This document shows, piece by piece, positions 46,226 through 59,546 of a DNA stretch of 64,000 nucleotides. The notes beneath the pieces are model-generated. The model did no database searches, had not been told where the DNA came from, and worked only from the letters and a program-made list of their open reading frames with translations. Both the position numbers and the translations under genes were made by a program. Source of the stretch: Flammula alnicola (lineage: Eukaryota > Basidiomycota > Agaricomycetes > Agaricales > Strophariaceae); contig JADNRV010000009.1 in NCBI GenBank assembly GCA_015499995.1, positions 186,001 to 250,000 of the forward strand, read 5' to 3'. The first letter of the stretch is position 1. Every line of letters starts with the position of its first letter.

Positions 46226-48472
46226 TCAAAGTTTGAAGTCAACAGGTTTCAAGTTAAGAACCCGCTCGTAAAAGCCCAGTTCACGTTCAAGAGCATCACG
46301 CATGTTGGCTTCTTGACGCCATCCGTGACCTTCACCAGGGTAGAGCTTATATTCCACCACACCTCCGCGATTTTGAATGCTCTTGTAGATCGCTTCTGCC
46401 TGGTCCTTAGGAACGACCATGTCAATTTCACCCTGCAAGATCTACCCCAGGATCAACGGATCAGACTTCACCTCAAGTGAAAATCGACACGAGGATCACG
46501 ACTTACCAATAATGGAACAACGATGTTGTCGGCATGATGAATCGGCGATCTTGCGTGGTACGTCTCGGGCGCCTCCTCTGGGGATCCTCCTAGTAGGTGA
46601 TCGGTATAGCGCGACTCGAACTTGTGCGTAAATTCCGCCAATTTCTTCAAGTCGGAGATCCCATATAACGAAGTAGCCGCTGCGAAGACTTTGACATCTG
46701 ATGCAATGGATAGTGCGGCCAGAACGGTGAAACCACCGGCTGAGCCGCCACGAATAATAAGTCGTTTCGGGTCGATTAGGTTATACGGAGCAGTGGAGAG
46801 ACTCTGTGGCGCAAGGAGACAATCCTGCACATCCACAATCCCCCAATTGTTGGCGAGCCTTTCGATGTATTTGCGACCGAATCCTGACGAGCCACCATAG
46901 TTTACATCGAGCCTGTATCAAAAGCTGTGTTAGATCTAGACCCTTGAACACTTCAACTATAACAATCGACATACCATGCCCAACCACGGGAGGTGAAGTA
47001 CTGCTTTGCCCAACTTAAGCCTTGGGTTGCGAGACCAGTGGGACCGCCGTGAACGTTCACTATACATGGGGGCTTTTCGCCTTCGATACTGCTGCCTGAA
47101 TATTCTGGGTTGTGGGGAGGATAGTAAACAACGTAGAGAGGAGCATGTGTGGGTGGAATCTTGAGAGTGATAGGTTGCGGCTCTGAGATCAGCGAGGCAG
47201 GTAATTCGACGCCGTCGACTTTCACAGCCGCAGAAGATTTGAGGACTGTAAATTCTAACTTTGTGAGGGAAGCGAGGGTGCATTGAACGATGCTTTCCTT
47301 TTCGTTTGTCTTCTGGCCGGTAAAAACAACTTCCTGTTTCTCGAGCGAAACAGTGCGAATGTTGTCAATCACAACGAAAGGATTTTCGATCAATTTGGGC
47401 TGAGATCCGCCTCCCAGGTCCACCAGATAAAGAACATCGCGTCCATCCCTCAGAGCACTGAACAAGCCAAGTTTTCCCTCTTTATCGAGAATAGCGTAAG
47501 GAAAGTAATGCAGCTGCCAGAATGCATGTCCGAAGTCCTCAGGAATCGGTTCGGGAAATAAAGGTGAGGCCTGTCCTTGGTGGTACTTCCATGGGTTCAC
47601 GTATCCGGATTCGTCCGACGTAAAGATGAGGGACTCGTTGTTCGCCCACGAAGGATATCCGGTGCCAACTTTCTCGCGCAGGCCAGCTACGCGTATATCA
47701 TTTTCGACATGAAGTGTCTTATCCTCACCAAAGATAACATCACCGATATGGATTTCGCCTCCTTCCCAAGGCATATCAGGATGCGACCACTGAGTCCATG
47801 CCAACTTTTTGCCGTCGGGGGAAAACCTTGGAATGGCATAGAAATCAGACCCAGATAGCAGAGGATGGAGCTTCTTAGTCGTGGTATCAATGACGACCAA
47901 GGTGGTGACGACCTCTGAAGGAATGTTGTCGGTATGATCCTCGAGGACGGCGACTAACAAGTGTGGGTGGGAAGGATATGGTTCAAGACACGCATACCGA
48001 TATGGTTTGTCTTCTGTGCAAGGGATTAGTCATCTCGTCTGGAACACATTTGTCAATGCCCTCACCAGGCGTAATGGCCACTGGCTCGGACGCATCCTTG
48101 ACACGAACACAGTAGATACGCCCATCGGCCATATGCGAGAAATATGCGACCGAATCGTGCACGATTGCCGGAGCCCCACCGTATTCTTGCACACTGGTTC
48201 TCACATTCCATTTTGCTCCGGCGATGTCGCGATGAGAGGCAGTGTGAACGAGGATGCAACGTCCTTTCTCTGATGGTCTGCTTTCGATATGATAAACTTC
48301 CGATGTAACACGATCAACGATGACATCTGCAATTCCATTTGCCTGTTGGATCATTCATCTTATGAGTGGATACACACATCTCAAGGTGGGAAACGAGACA
48401 TACGCCTTTAGTAATGGCTTCGGCCGTGATAGGCGAGGCCCAGGCGCCGTAAGGGGCTTGTGAAAGCCTCAT
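46226..48472 (-). CDS. S9-family serine peptidase (prolyl oligopeptidase/acylaminoacyl-peptidase-like)
   Basis: About 640 residues in a few exons: MRLSQAPYGAWASPITAE, a beta-propeller region with SDFYAIPRFSPDGKKLAW and GTGYPSWANNESLIF, then the alpha/beta-hydrolase domain. The oxyanion region reads CIVNVHGGPTGLATQGLSWA, the nucleophile Ser lies in IIRGGSAGGFT, the Asp in LQGEIDMVVPKDQAE and the His in YPGEGHGWR, so the catalytic triad is complete. No signal peptide is visible, which points to a cytosolic peptidase acting on short peptides. The length and propeller match S9C-type enzymes (dipeptidyl/acylaminoacyl peptidases) more than the prolyl oligopeptidase proper. The start is set at the ATG at 48472; intron 1 follows after ITKG. 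Confidence 0.88.
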
Positions 48473-51400
48473 ACTTCAAGGAGACGATGTCGACCACCGG
48501 AAACAATGTCACGGTTGACGAGAAACCGAGAAGTTGCCCCTCCGCGGGCGGCGGCCCAGAGCGTGGGCGTTGTGATGGCATGGGCACACGCCGGGTTCGT
48601 CATGAGCGATCACGGCGCCAGCTGGCTGGCTTCCCCACACTCATTCCCTTCAAAGAACTTGCACGGACAAAATATCTCAGGCTGCACATGAGTTGTCTTC
48701 GTACTTATTTCAGCCCCAAATGAATGCGCTTCTTTTTTGTTTGAGTTAATCAAGGTTTGAAAGAAAACTTCGCAGATGGGAAAGTAATCGGAAGTTACCA
48801 ATCACGTGGTTGCGAACTCCATGCGGCGTTAAGAAAAACAGAGTCCTTTCACCGCAATATTCTCTCTACGATTTTCGTGAACATTGCCTTATGCACATTT
48901 TGTCTCCCCAAACCACGGAAAGGCACGGGATATCGATCATTGTTTCCCGAATCCTTCCCCCTGGGATCATGGTATATCCACGGTCAATCCATTCACGTAT
49001 CAACCCGATTTCTGTGCTGAGAAAGTCGGGTCGTCTATCGCCGCAGCTGTCTTGACACAATCTAATAGTACTCGCTGGACAATGCACGATACGGTATATG
49101 CCCAATGACAAGAAAAACCTCACTTGTACTCTGAGCTCTAGGCGGTCTAATGTCTTTTGTCACCGAGGCCGATTCCTGGTTGGCATCAGAGGACTTACAG
49201 TCTGAGGTTGTCTTACCGTCTGTTTCGTAGAACTGGTCACGAATCCTTGATCACGCAAGAATTGCGGAGCGACGGAATTGTTGTTTTTAACATTCACTTG
49301 CAACTCAAAAAATCGGAACAGAAGAGCACTCCTCTATGCTTATCACTGATTTAGGATGCCACGAACAGAATTGATTCCACGCTGCGCAGGGTCACCTTCT
49401 TGCTGTCTCTTGGCGCCTACGTTTGGAGCGCGATAACGCGACCTAGATTCACAACCGCTACCCACAGCTTTTGCCGATAACGAATCCTCCCTTTTCTGAT
49501 AACCATGAAGTTCTGGATGCGGATGAGGAGATGCCAGTCATCAATCCGAAAAATGTGGAAATCGCCTTGCTTTCGAGCTTAAAGGAGAAAGAAACCCACG
49601 TGCGATAAGTCACCAAGGGCCCCGCTAGAACAATTAAAAATCTCGAAGCTCGACCATCGGCCTGTATGAACTAGCCAATCACACTGTCTTATCTAGAGTC
49701 TGACCTGGGTGCTGTTACGGTGTGCATTTTTAGAACGCAAGGCACAAGGTGCGATATATCCACCTTCCTTGTTAAGATCTAAATATGTACATTACTGTAC
49801 ATAAGTACTCTATGAACAACATATGAATAATAAGAGCTGCAAAAAAAGGGCTGTCTTCATGAATCCCCCATTTCAAAGTTTTGCAGGCCATTCGGTCGTT
49901 GTGCAAGGGAACAATATTTGATCGATATCTGTTTGAAGGATCGACGGAATGGACAAAAACCGCTTCTACCCAGGGTGAAGAGGTCCACGTTCATCGACTC
50001 GGCTACCTTCCAACAAGGCACCGCACATCAATTGTACCAGGAATTGCGTTGCATATTAGATCTCTCGCTTGTAAATCCTTGCTTTGCCCCTCATCGTTAT
50101 CTTATCAGACAGAGAGGCTGCGGGACCTGAGTTGCGCGTAGTTCTACTACTTTGGACATCAAAAAAAAATCATGCCCGACAGAAAATAAAGTTTAGCTGA
50201 CCACAAACAGAAATGGGGTGAAGATCATGGCATAGGTTCTGAACTGTCGGATTTGCAATCAGTATGGTTTCCTGTCATTGTAAAAGGGCGGGCGCTGTAT
50301 ACGCAGGGAATCGAATTCGGATTCTTAAAGTAGGAAATTGTACACATGGTCAAAGAGACCTGGGTAGATAAATTGTCCCCCAATCCATCAAGAGCGATGT
50401 GGAGAGTATGCATCCCGCATCCTGATCTAAGGGTTCGGGGACAGACAACACGGTGGGCGGGGGAACATCTGGAAGTGGGGTCGCACACCATACTCCAGAA
50501 GAATCACGTTACAATTTTTTTAGGATAACGGGGCTTGTGGGTGGAGCTCCATAGAGACCATACGGTTCCTGTTCCGTGATCCAACTTGCGCGTACCGGGA
50601 GGTCAAGTCACCATGAAAAATGTCTGGAGCAGGACTCCCGGGAGAGACTTCTAAATAGAGGGGTGCGTAACAAAGAGTTGGCTGGATGTGTGCACATTCC
50701 CAAGGACGCCCGAACGACGTTCATTGAATATTTTAAATTTAAATGAAGACTGCATGATTCAGAAATTTGTACATCAATCCTTACCGGTGGCTGGTCCGTG
50801 TCGTCGGAGACGATCACGATGGATGAGAAAGCTTACAGGACGGTCCCGTTGATGCCTACACCGAGTACAGTTGACACCTAGTCTCTAGACTTAACTGAAG
50901 CTCGGGTAGTACCCCGAAACATCGGTAGGCACACTGTTTATCCCTAAAGAAAGCTAATTCTAGCAGTGCTTTCATTTTTTAGAAAGTGCAATCCTAGTTG
51001 AATGAGCTTTGTACAAACTCGCGTCTCGTGTGCATCTCGACTGCCGATGACTGTGAAGAAAAAATTGACTTGCAAATATGAAAGCACTCGAGCAGTGGCC
51101 AAGAGCGTGGTCGTGCGCTTCCACCAGCTTTCTCGCTTCTAAAACGTCCCTTGGAAGAGGAATTCCGTTATTGGCAAGCCTCGACCGCATCGCGATATTT
51201 GGTATTATTTGGCTGCGGCGTTCGGCGTCTTGTGCTTGTCAAGTGGTTTTTCACTTTCCCATGAACCACATCGTCTTTTGAATTCATCGAGATTATGGCT
51301 GGTGGCTTGGTTATCATAATTGGAGCCCGTACCCTCTCAAGCGACGATACTGTGTCCATGAGGAAGCAATCATGCTAATCCATATTGGAGTATTTGTCGA

Positions 51401-52198
51401 GATAATCTGATAATGCCATGTTGAGTGCGCTTTGCCCGACCTTGCTTGACTAATATACCCAATTTTCTGACGCTGATATATTAGGACATGCCCTACGATT
51501 TCACGGATTGCGCAACGGCGGCGGAAGCCTGGTAGCGCATGGGAGAATGCTAGCCTCCGCATAGCGCTTCGTATCACTCCACTTCATGAGAGCGCCATTG
51601 ACAATGACCGCCGAAGGTTCTGCCAGACACCCATTGATTCCGAAAATATCCACAACAGTTCTGGCGCCTCAGCAGGCCGTTTAAAAGCTTGTGTAGTCCA
51701 CTTTCAAGTCATTATTTCAAGATGAAGTGTTTCAATCCCGCTTTGAGACGCCACGAGATGCTAATATTTTGAATAGGGCGAAGACGATTGAACATGTGTG
51801 AACTTGCTAACTACTCAGATCTAAACTTAAGCAGAACGTCTTTCGCAAGGGGTTGTAGCTTCTTCCGGGACCCAGTATGCTGAAAGAAGCAATGCGGTAT
51901 CATCGTCGCACACTCAAAAAAATCAACGTCGAAAATTGGACACGGGTACGATTTCCGAGCTGTCGTGAAGTGACCCGACACAGCGAAGTACCACGCGAAT
52001 CGATGTCACTTCGCATGCGCTATTTTTAGTCGAGATTGGGTGTTGCATCGGGAGATAATCCAAAGCACGTTGACGCACAGGCAGATTGCCTTATTGCTTT
52101 GAATTGACGTGGGATTGCCTTGGGACTTGTGAAACACAGTACCATCGTTCCAACTCTGTTTCGTCGGATATCTTCTCACCAAGATCCACCGACAATCA
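48473..52198. other. Long gene-poor stretch
   Basis: About 3.7 kb with only short frames on both strands. None could be joined into a recognisable protein, and no TIR ends, LTRs or RNA gene were found. It is the largest empty stretch in the window and may consist of decayed mobile DNA. Confidence 0.45.
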
Positions 52199-52207
52199 TA
52201 TATAAGG
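52199..52207 (+). promoter_or_regulatory. TATA box of the membrane oxidoreductase gene
   Basis: TATATAAGG lies about 60 nt ahead of the start codon at 52262, with pyrimidine-rich sequence between. Confidence 0.55.
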
Positions 52208-52261
52208 CCCTTTCGAAGTCGTGGATTAACCAGGCCATCCTCTTCATTCATCAGTAACGAA

Positions 52262-53806
52262 ATGGATCTTGAGAAGAGCATCAGCAGTGAAACTTCCGGT
52301 GGGTTTACTTCCTGCCTTAGCGCTTGCGAGTCTCGCTGACAATTTTAATAGTTCCCGTATCGGAGTCGGCATCATCTTCTGAGCCTAGTCTGCTCAAGCC
52401 GAAGCCGTTCGATCTGAAGCCAAATCCTGACTTACTTCCCGAGAAGACTGGTACAAAGGTGTCTCGATACCTTTCATGTACGTATTGCTTTCCATGAGGC
52501 GATTAGACCCACCTAACTTGTCTTCCTGATAGTCAACTTCTTTTCGACCTACAGGAAGATCTTTTCGGTCATTTTTTTTGCTAATTTGGCTGCATTCATC
52601 GCCTTCGTTGCGAAAACCGGGGGCGCTCCATTGATTCAAGATGTCGCGAACGCGTCTTCTGCCAATCTCATGGTCGCGATTCTTTTCAGACAAGAGAACT
52701 TCGTCAACCTGTGCTACGAAATCGCAGTTTGCGTGCCACATTCCCTTCCCGTGTCCATTCGTCGCCGCTTAGCGAAGGTCTTCCATTATGGTGGTGCTCA
52801 CAGCGGTAGTGGAACAGCCGCTGTTGTTTGGTTCCTCCTCTACGTGGCTCTTGCGACCAGGGATTACGTCAAGGGCCCGACCCCGGATACCTTGACCAAC
52901 CTCATCCTGTCCTACATCATTATCACCATGTTCAGCCTCATTCTGGCGGCAGCTCACCCCCGCTTCCGTGTCATGTTCCACGACTACTTTGAAGCAGGAC
53001 ATCGATTCTCCGGTTGGGTAACCCTCGTTACTTTCTGGGTTCACAACGGACTTGTAGCTAGGGTGTCTGCAAGGGAAGAAGGCATCAACACAGGAATGTA
53101 CCTCGTCAAATCGCCCAACTTCTGGTTCTTCATCATTTCCACCAGCTGCTCCATCGTCTCCTGGTCACGTCTCCGCCGCCGCGACGTCTACCCCGAAATC
53201 CTTTCCGATCACGCCATAAGACTCCATTTCAAGTACATGCCGATGCAACCGTTCTACGGTCTCAAGGTTTCCACCAGGCCCCTTTTGGAATGGCACGCCT
53301 TCGCTACTATCCCTGACGAAGACGAGAACGGCAAGATCAACGGATTCTCCATCGTCTGTTCCAACGCTGGAGACTGGACAAAGCAAACCATTCTCAACCC
53401 ACCCACCAAACTCTGGGTTCGGGGCTATCCCCTTCACGGTCTTCTTTACACCTCCCGACTGTTCAAGAGGGTTGTTGTCGTCGCCACTGGCTCCGGTATC
53501 GGTCCCTGCCTTTCTCTCCTCTACGCCGACGTCACGCCCCGTCGTGTGCTCTGGTCCACTCCTCACCCAGAAGTAACATACGGACCCAAAATCATGAACG
53601 CGGTTCTGAGGGCCGACCCAGACGCCATCGTTTGGAACACTAGGACACTTGGACGCCCTGACATGGTCGCCCTTACTTACCAACTCGTTTTGGAAAGCAA
53701 GGCAGAGGCAGTATTCATCATTTCCAACCCGAAGGTGACAAAGAAAGTCGTCTACGGTATGGAGACTAGAGGAATTCCCGCCTACGGCGCCATCTTCGAC
53801 TCTTAA
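52262..53806 (+). CDS. Membrane flavin/NAD(P)-type oxidoreductase, TmpL C-terminal-like
   Basis: Three exons, about 465 residues: MDLEKSISSETS, then PVSESASSSEPSLLKPKPF, then a long last exon. Six or so membrane spans are visible, including SVIFFANLAAFIAFVA, AAVVWFLLYVALA, LILSYIIITMFSLILAAA and FWFFIISTSCSIVSW; the phrase RRRLAKVFHYGGAHSGSG precedes a span, as in ferric-reductase-like proteins. The C-terminal domain resembles ferredoxin-NADP reductase: a possible FAD motif LEWHAFATIP, a nucleotide motif VVVVATGSGIGPCLSLL and a closing AYGAIFDS. In ascomycete TmpL-type proteins, linked to redox homeostasis, such a part follows an AMP-binding domain; that part is absent here. Codon use is strongly C-biased. 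The haem ligands needed for true ferric reductase were not clearly found. Confidence 0.68.
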
Positions 53807-56000
53807 TCGACTAGGCACCTTTCCCCACTAGACATGGAAGGAACTAGGTGAATATCTGTATTCTCTCTTCGCGAACTATCCACTAATCTCCTTTTTTTTT
53901 TGCAGATGAGGAAATCCTTCTTCTTGTCAAAGCTTTCTATGAAATAGATTTCTTTTCATTTGTAATTCAATCAACCAGCACGCAAGGCGTGCCCATGGTA
54001 AAAGGATGTAGTTCATATACCTACGAAACAATGTAACGATCTTGATGTTTATCCCATTACATTTTCTGTCATCTCTGTCAGAACATATTCACGTCTCACT
54101 TTGAAAGGAATAAAAAGTGCCATAATTCATCGGTAGTCTTGCTCCATCATCATAAACCTAGTTTTCCTGTGATCGTTGCTATGTTTTCAGTCCAACAATT
54201 ACCTGAGTCTCTACCCTAGATTCCCTCGATTCAATTCGTATTCTATCGCCAGACGCACGTACTCGATATTTCATCCGGCATACACTCCTCCTATTGGCAA
54301 TGACGTGGGATCTGGTCTAGTCTGATTTCGTCAATATCATGATGAAGGTTTCGGATTGAGCAGAAAGCCCTGGAACGAAGTTCAACGAACCGACCACCGA
54401 ATTCGTTGGACATAGGAGCAGTTCAACATATATTCATGCGGCTGGCTGGTACAACTCCATGTTTCAGAGTACTCGACTACAATATACACATGGCTCAAGT
54501 CAGCGTGTGAGGGTAGCTTATTTGTAACATGTTGGTACTCTGAGAAAGGAAACTCGCCTACAAGCCAACAACTACCCGGAGCAGGAGACGATCCCATTGA
54601 TCCTTGAGATTTATTATCGTTAAGCGGCGCACATGGTCGGCCTTGCTAATAGCTATACGCCACACGTGAATGTGTTCAAACTGGCGAGGCAAGAATTCGG
54701 ATATGCTGACATTAATGTTGCCCAAATGTTGCCCGCATTACTTCGATGATTAAGATTCAGATCTATATTCAGGATGCAAATTCCACAGGAACTTAGGTAT
54801 TACTTAGGCTTATCGGAAGCACATGTACATGCACCATGCATTAAGTATGATAATTTCTTTCAAGTCAAATGCTATAATTTGACGCTCATCAAAAATTCTT
54901 CACTGCGTGTGTAAAATATCAATCCTTTACACCGACGGAGCAAGCTTGCTGGACAGTCCGACTCTACTCAGTTTATTCATGACTTTCAGATTCTCGGGCC
55001 TTCATATAGCCAGTCCAGCTGCGCAAATTTCTATGATGAACTCACCCTCCCTTTTATTGAATCCGACGTTCGTCCATCGTTTTGCAAGCTTCACTTGAAT
55101 GCCAAGGTGTGAAAATCAGATCGTTGCGCAATATTGTGTGTGATAATCGGGCGATATTTCCTCGGAGTTGGTGTTGTCGACGGTAATGTTTGGTCGTGCC
55201 AGTGGAGCATCGTATCGTATCTTCGTAGCGCCCTTCCGAAGGGAATCCGCACTCCCCGCAGCACCAGCCTCCAACCCCATCATGTTGTATTATCTGCCTG
55301 TAACTGGTAAGTAGACGACCACCACGCGCAAACGTTTTCGAGTCATTTCGAGTTTATCACAAAGTCTTTGAGTAATTCGAGTGTAGACCATTCAGACGGT
55401 TGACAGAGTGCAATTCTTTACATCGACATATTTACTTACTCCCTCACTCTGCGATAGCACATCCATACTACCCTCAGTGGAGCTAAATATAGAAACGGAT
55501 TCGACCTCCTATCTAAGAGTATCTTTAATAGATTATCTTATTACTATAAGGGCGGTCATGACACTACAGCATCCGGCGGCTGAGTTGTGCTGAAGATCCC
55601 ACTGCAATCGCCTTTACATACAAACTGTCATTCACGTCGATCTTCTTCTGTGGGTGAGAATAGATAACCATAGCTTCCATTTCCGGGCCTGCAGTGGATC
55701 ATGTCCCGTTAACACAGGAGTTGACAGTGGTATTCCCACAACACACGTTGTGTCGCCGCTTTATGATTAATCCTGGCAGATAGAGGCGGGCTCGGGCCCT
55801 TGTCAGGAACAACATTCCGGACTGTGGGGTCAGTAGTGTGATTATATCCCTGAAAGATTACTTGGTGCTCGGACGCTGAGAGCGTCTTCCGCAGCTTATG
55901 ACTGGTAAGTAGAGCTCAACAATGTTAACTCGTGGAATATTCGGTTTGTACATACAAGTGACAAATTAGTCTATAGATATCCTAGTAAAACTTAACGGCT
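53807..56000. other. Gene-poor stretch
   Basis: 3' side of the oxidoreductase gene, then about 2 kb with no supported gene. Confidence 0.45.
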
Positions 56001-56120
56001 CTAAATTGCTTTTATTTCACGAGCGTTGCAGCGCGATAGGTAGTACTGATATACGGCCATCTAAATCGCTTTCATTTCACGAGAGTTGCAGCGTGATAGG
56101 TAGTACTGATATACGGTCAG
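56001..56120 (+). repeat. 60-bp tandem repeat, two copies
   Basis: Copy 1 (56001-56060 plus phase) and copy 2 (56061-56120) share a period of exactly 60 nt. Both read TATTTCACGAG or CATTTCACGAG, then GTTGCAGCG, then GATAGGTAGTACTGATATACGG in two parts, with only about five differences. It lies in non-coding DNA. Confidence 0.85.
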
Positions 56121-57058
56121 TCCTTTGACAGCAAAAAACCGTCTGGATAGCTGCTCAAAATTCTGAGATGAGATTTTTAACCGAGTACATAAGGTCCGAG
56201 CAGCGCCCGCTTTTTTTTCACGGATTCTTATCATTTTCCGTGTACGTTTTCACAATACAAGGGAGGGTATCCCGACGGAGGACGCGGGACACAACAACTC
56301 AACAGAATTTGCACTGCATTGTGATCAGAAAACTGAGGGACGTGTCTCATGAGATCGGATGGCTGGCCGAATATTATGTTTCGTGAATCATTGCTAATGT
56401 AGATTTTTGGCACTGGCAAGGAGTGAATACCTCCATCCAAGACCGTGAGCAGTATTTCTAGTCGATCTCCCAGACAGCTCCGAGGCCCAAACCCTCAGGC
56501 TTGCATAGGCTTTGGAAAATGAGGAAGGATAAACTTGAAGCTTGAAGTTTGAAAGAGATTTTGATTGTATGGTCACCTAGGAAATCTTTTGTGTATGTTC
56601 GTTGTACGGTGGGGCGGCCCGGCTGGGGGAGGTGTGCCGCGGCATGACCGGTGCCGGTGATTATGTAATTAACTGAAAACAGACGACGACCATCAAGAGA
56701 GCTTTAGCCTTTCGCCGCCGCCTTGTTTTTGTTCAGTTCGCATTCAGTTCAGTTTGCAAAGCCCAAGCTTCAAAGCTTCATATTTCATCTTGCTTTCATC
56801 ATTCTTGATGCACACCTCAGCTCCCCTACTCCGTATTTTTCTAACCCCGGAACGACGGAAGGGTACTAGGAGCCTGTAAAAACGGAGTGTCGCTGTTAGC
56901 GATTCATGGAAACTTTTAACGATGGTCCCCGACCCCTTGGAATATGGCCAAGGGGTGAGTGGGGTCTTTTTGACTTCGGTCGTCGATGCTGAATTTCGAG
57001 AGGGGGAGAGTGGTCGTTTCGCGCTTCTGCAACGAATTTTCAAGTAAACGCTGGCCCT
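56121..57058. other. Gene-poor stretch
   Basis: Short frames only; nothing recognisable on either strand. Confidence 0.4.
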
Positions 57059-58621
57059 TTGACTTTCATGTCTTCAGACACTGAAAAGTATTATTCAGCC
57101 GCCACGACGGAAGAGCTGTACCATCTCGCCAGTGCAGAAACTGCATTTGTCGCCCCAATTGCCTCTCAGCTCCGATCGGACCCGGTTCCTCACAGACGTC
57201 AATGGGAAAGTGCCCGATGTCCAGGCAATGTTGAAGAGCCCTGACTTCCTCGCATGTCAGCTTGGTTACACCATCCACAAAATTTTCTAATTGGCCAGTG
57301 GTCCTTTGTTTCGCGCTTCCTCCAGGACGTCGTGGATATCGAAAAAGGTCCTCCATTCATTGGATCCTGGTTGAATGAGAAAAGTTGATCGCGGAAGGAA
57401 GAGACACCTTCGAAAAGGCAATGGAAATTGTTGTCAAGCGTATTGTACGTGTTATCAGAGGGCACGTAAAGTTCAGACTTTTTGGCAGCGCGACTACGTG
57501 AGTTTAAGATTTTTCATTAGAAATATTGGCGTCTGTAACCAACCCTCAGAGCTATGAACTCAAATGGACCGGCGCTCGATTTCTTGCAATCGATAACTCA
57601 GATGCACGGGCGCTTCTTCGATCTTTCACCTTAGACGGTGCCCTCTTTCGTTGCTGCTCTGTCGAAGAAGCGGAATTGGACAACGTAACGGATCTAGTCT
57701 TGGTTCTCCAGAGCAGCTCCATCGCAATTAATGGGACTCGGAAACTACTTAACTGAATGCATCAATGAATTGAAAAGCTTTTATGTGCGTAACGGCGTAA
57801 CGTGTCCACCTCGTGTCCGGAACGATCATCAACGTTGACTTAGTTTCTTGTAGGATTTTCACATGCTATTAACGAATCATCCACTCCTGTCCGACATAGT
57901 CATCGTACTGTATGCGCAGAACTTCCTCGACATCAAATCTCTAGGGACTCGGCGCCCAAACAGGACCATAAAGAAAATATAGCAGGAGATTGACAGGAAA
58001 TCCAAGGAGACGTGCCAAAAAAAAGCTGGAAGAGGTGAGCTCAACTGCCCGTATCATTTTAACATAAGTACCAATATTATCTTATTATTAGCTTATCGAT
58101 TATGCGAAATTCCTCCTCGCTGGCTTATTTCACTGCGCGGTGCTTGTCCAACTCCGGTGCCAGCGACGCTTCCCCCTCCACCCTCTCCACCAATCACACA
58201 TGTCCGAAGTCCGGATCATGAAATCCAAATTAAACACAAAACCAGCAAGTCCCGGCCTGTCTTGCATCTCAGCGGAGATGCTTCCACCTGTTAAAACAAT
58301 GGTTCAACGCGTCCAAAGCGCAAGAGGACCAGGGTCCCTTCATCATTCCCAGTACCGGCAGCTACTCCTTCAGATAATGCTACTGCCGAGAATATGCGTC
58401 CAGCCGTTCTTTTCTACGCGAACCATTGGGATTTGAGAAGATTTTTTTCCGATCCCTCTGTCCTGGGCCCCGTCGATCAAAGAGACTTTATGAAGGTGCC
58501 GTTCTCACCCATATCAAATTTACAGTCTTACAGACTGATCACGACCACAGGCAATGACCTGCTTGGGGTTCTCTTTGACGCAAAATGCTGGCTCGCGCTC
58601 TACTCTGACGTCTCCTGGTAG
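57059..58621 (+). pseudogene. Unrecognised broken gene(s), plus strand
   Basis: Several plus-strand stretches look protein-like but sit in different frames or hold stops. They include SSDTEKYYSAATTEELYHLA, FLTDVNGKVPDVQAMLKSPD, FLQDVVDIEKGPPFIGSWLN, then shifted LIAEGRDTFEKAMEIVVKRI, then ELKWTGARFLAIDNSDA in the next frame. Further on, two proline- and Lys-rich segments each carry an in-frame stop (TGA near 57991, TAA near 58290). Splice pairs could rescue some joins but not all. FRLFGSAT has a faint look of a nucleotidyltransferase motif, not enough to call. No family is recognised. Confidence 0.3.
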
Positions 58622-59118
58622 TACGTAGCTTCTCTTTCCACTCCCGTCTTCCAGCCTCTGATCTATTATGCTCCACAAAACCAGATAGCCCTTCAAATTC
58701 AAGGATCGTCGGTATGTTTATTGTCCTGGGGCTTCGAAACTAATCTTCTTTGCTGCTTAACCTATCAGCTTCTTTAGATTGCATAATGGCGAGTCCGAGT
58801 TCCAAAGCTGGTCCATATGCTCGTTCTGCATCGCCAAGTCAGCCTGAGCGACGTGGAGGGAGGAATCTCCTTAGGACCTATTTTCCTGAGTCGATCGTCC
58901 TACCAACCTATCTCTGTGCTTATAATAACGGTTTCTCTCGAATCATTTTGTCGCGGTTTACTTATCAGTACTGAATGTCAAAATCAAGGTTCATTTCATA
59001 CGAGTGGCGTATACAAAATTACAATGGTCAGACCCAAGCAGGGAACGGGAGAGATATCATTCGTCAGCGTTTTCAGCCCTGGCAATTGGTGATGCACGCA
59101 CCGAATGCACACCCCTAA

Positions 59119-59400
59119 TTACTTGTCGACCTTCATCTCCAACGCGTTCAGCCTGTCATCCATCTTTTCCTCGAGAGCATCGATCCTGTCTTCCTGTGAG
59201 GGCTTGTTAGATGCGCCACCAAGGTCGTTGACGCTCGACTCCACAATGTCCAATCTTTCCTTTGGCCTGGATTGTAGAGCATTGATCCTGACCTTCGGAG
59301 TCGAGTTGACATCTGTTTCATTGCCTAGAGGCACCCCGTCGCCGTCAATTTGTAACGCCAAAATTGTTTGGTTCATGAAACGCTTGAATATTTTTGTCAT
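59119..59400 (-). pseudogene. Coiled-coil fragment similar to the C terminus of genes A/B
   Basis: An open frame of about 93 residues ends QEDRIDALEEKMDDRLNALE followed by MKVDK and a stop. It parallels gene B (RLEERLSALETKVDK) and gene A (LTMLEAKVDR) near their C termini. Nothing upstream on this strand shows the ZZ finger or EF-hand, so it looks like a relic of a third family member, or a chance coiled coil of similar heptad pattern. Confidence 0.4.
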
Positions 59401-59546
59401 TTTGAAAATTTGGATAAACTGGAAAAGGCGGATAGGCCAACCAGCCTGACTGAGCCAGTGGAACTGTTCAGTGTCGACGGCGACAAGGCAGCGGCAAAGA
59501 ATGGCTGAAACCCTGAGAGCATTCTAGGAGCCAGCTTTGCGGTCCA

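Noticed and set aside
57470..57600. FRLFGSAT read as a poly(A) polymerase/nucleotidyltransferase motif
   Set aside because: The required Asp pair does not follow and the frame breaks immediately after.
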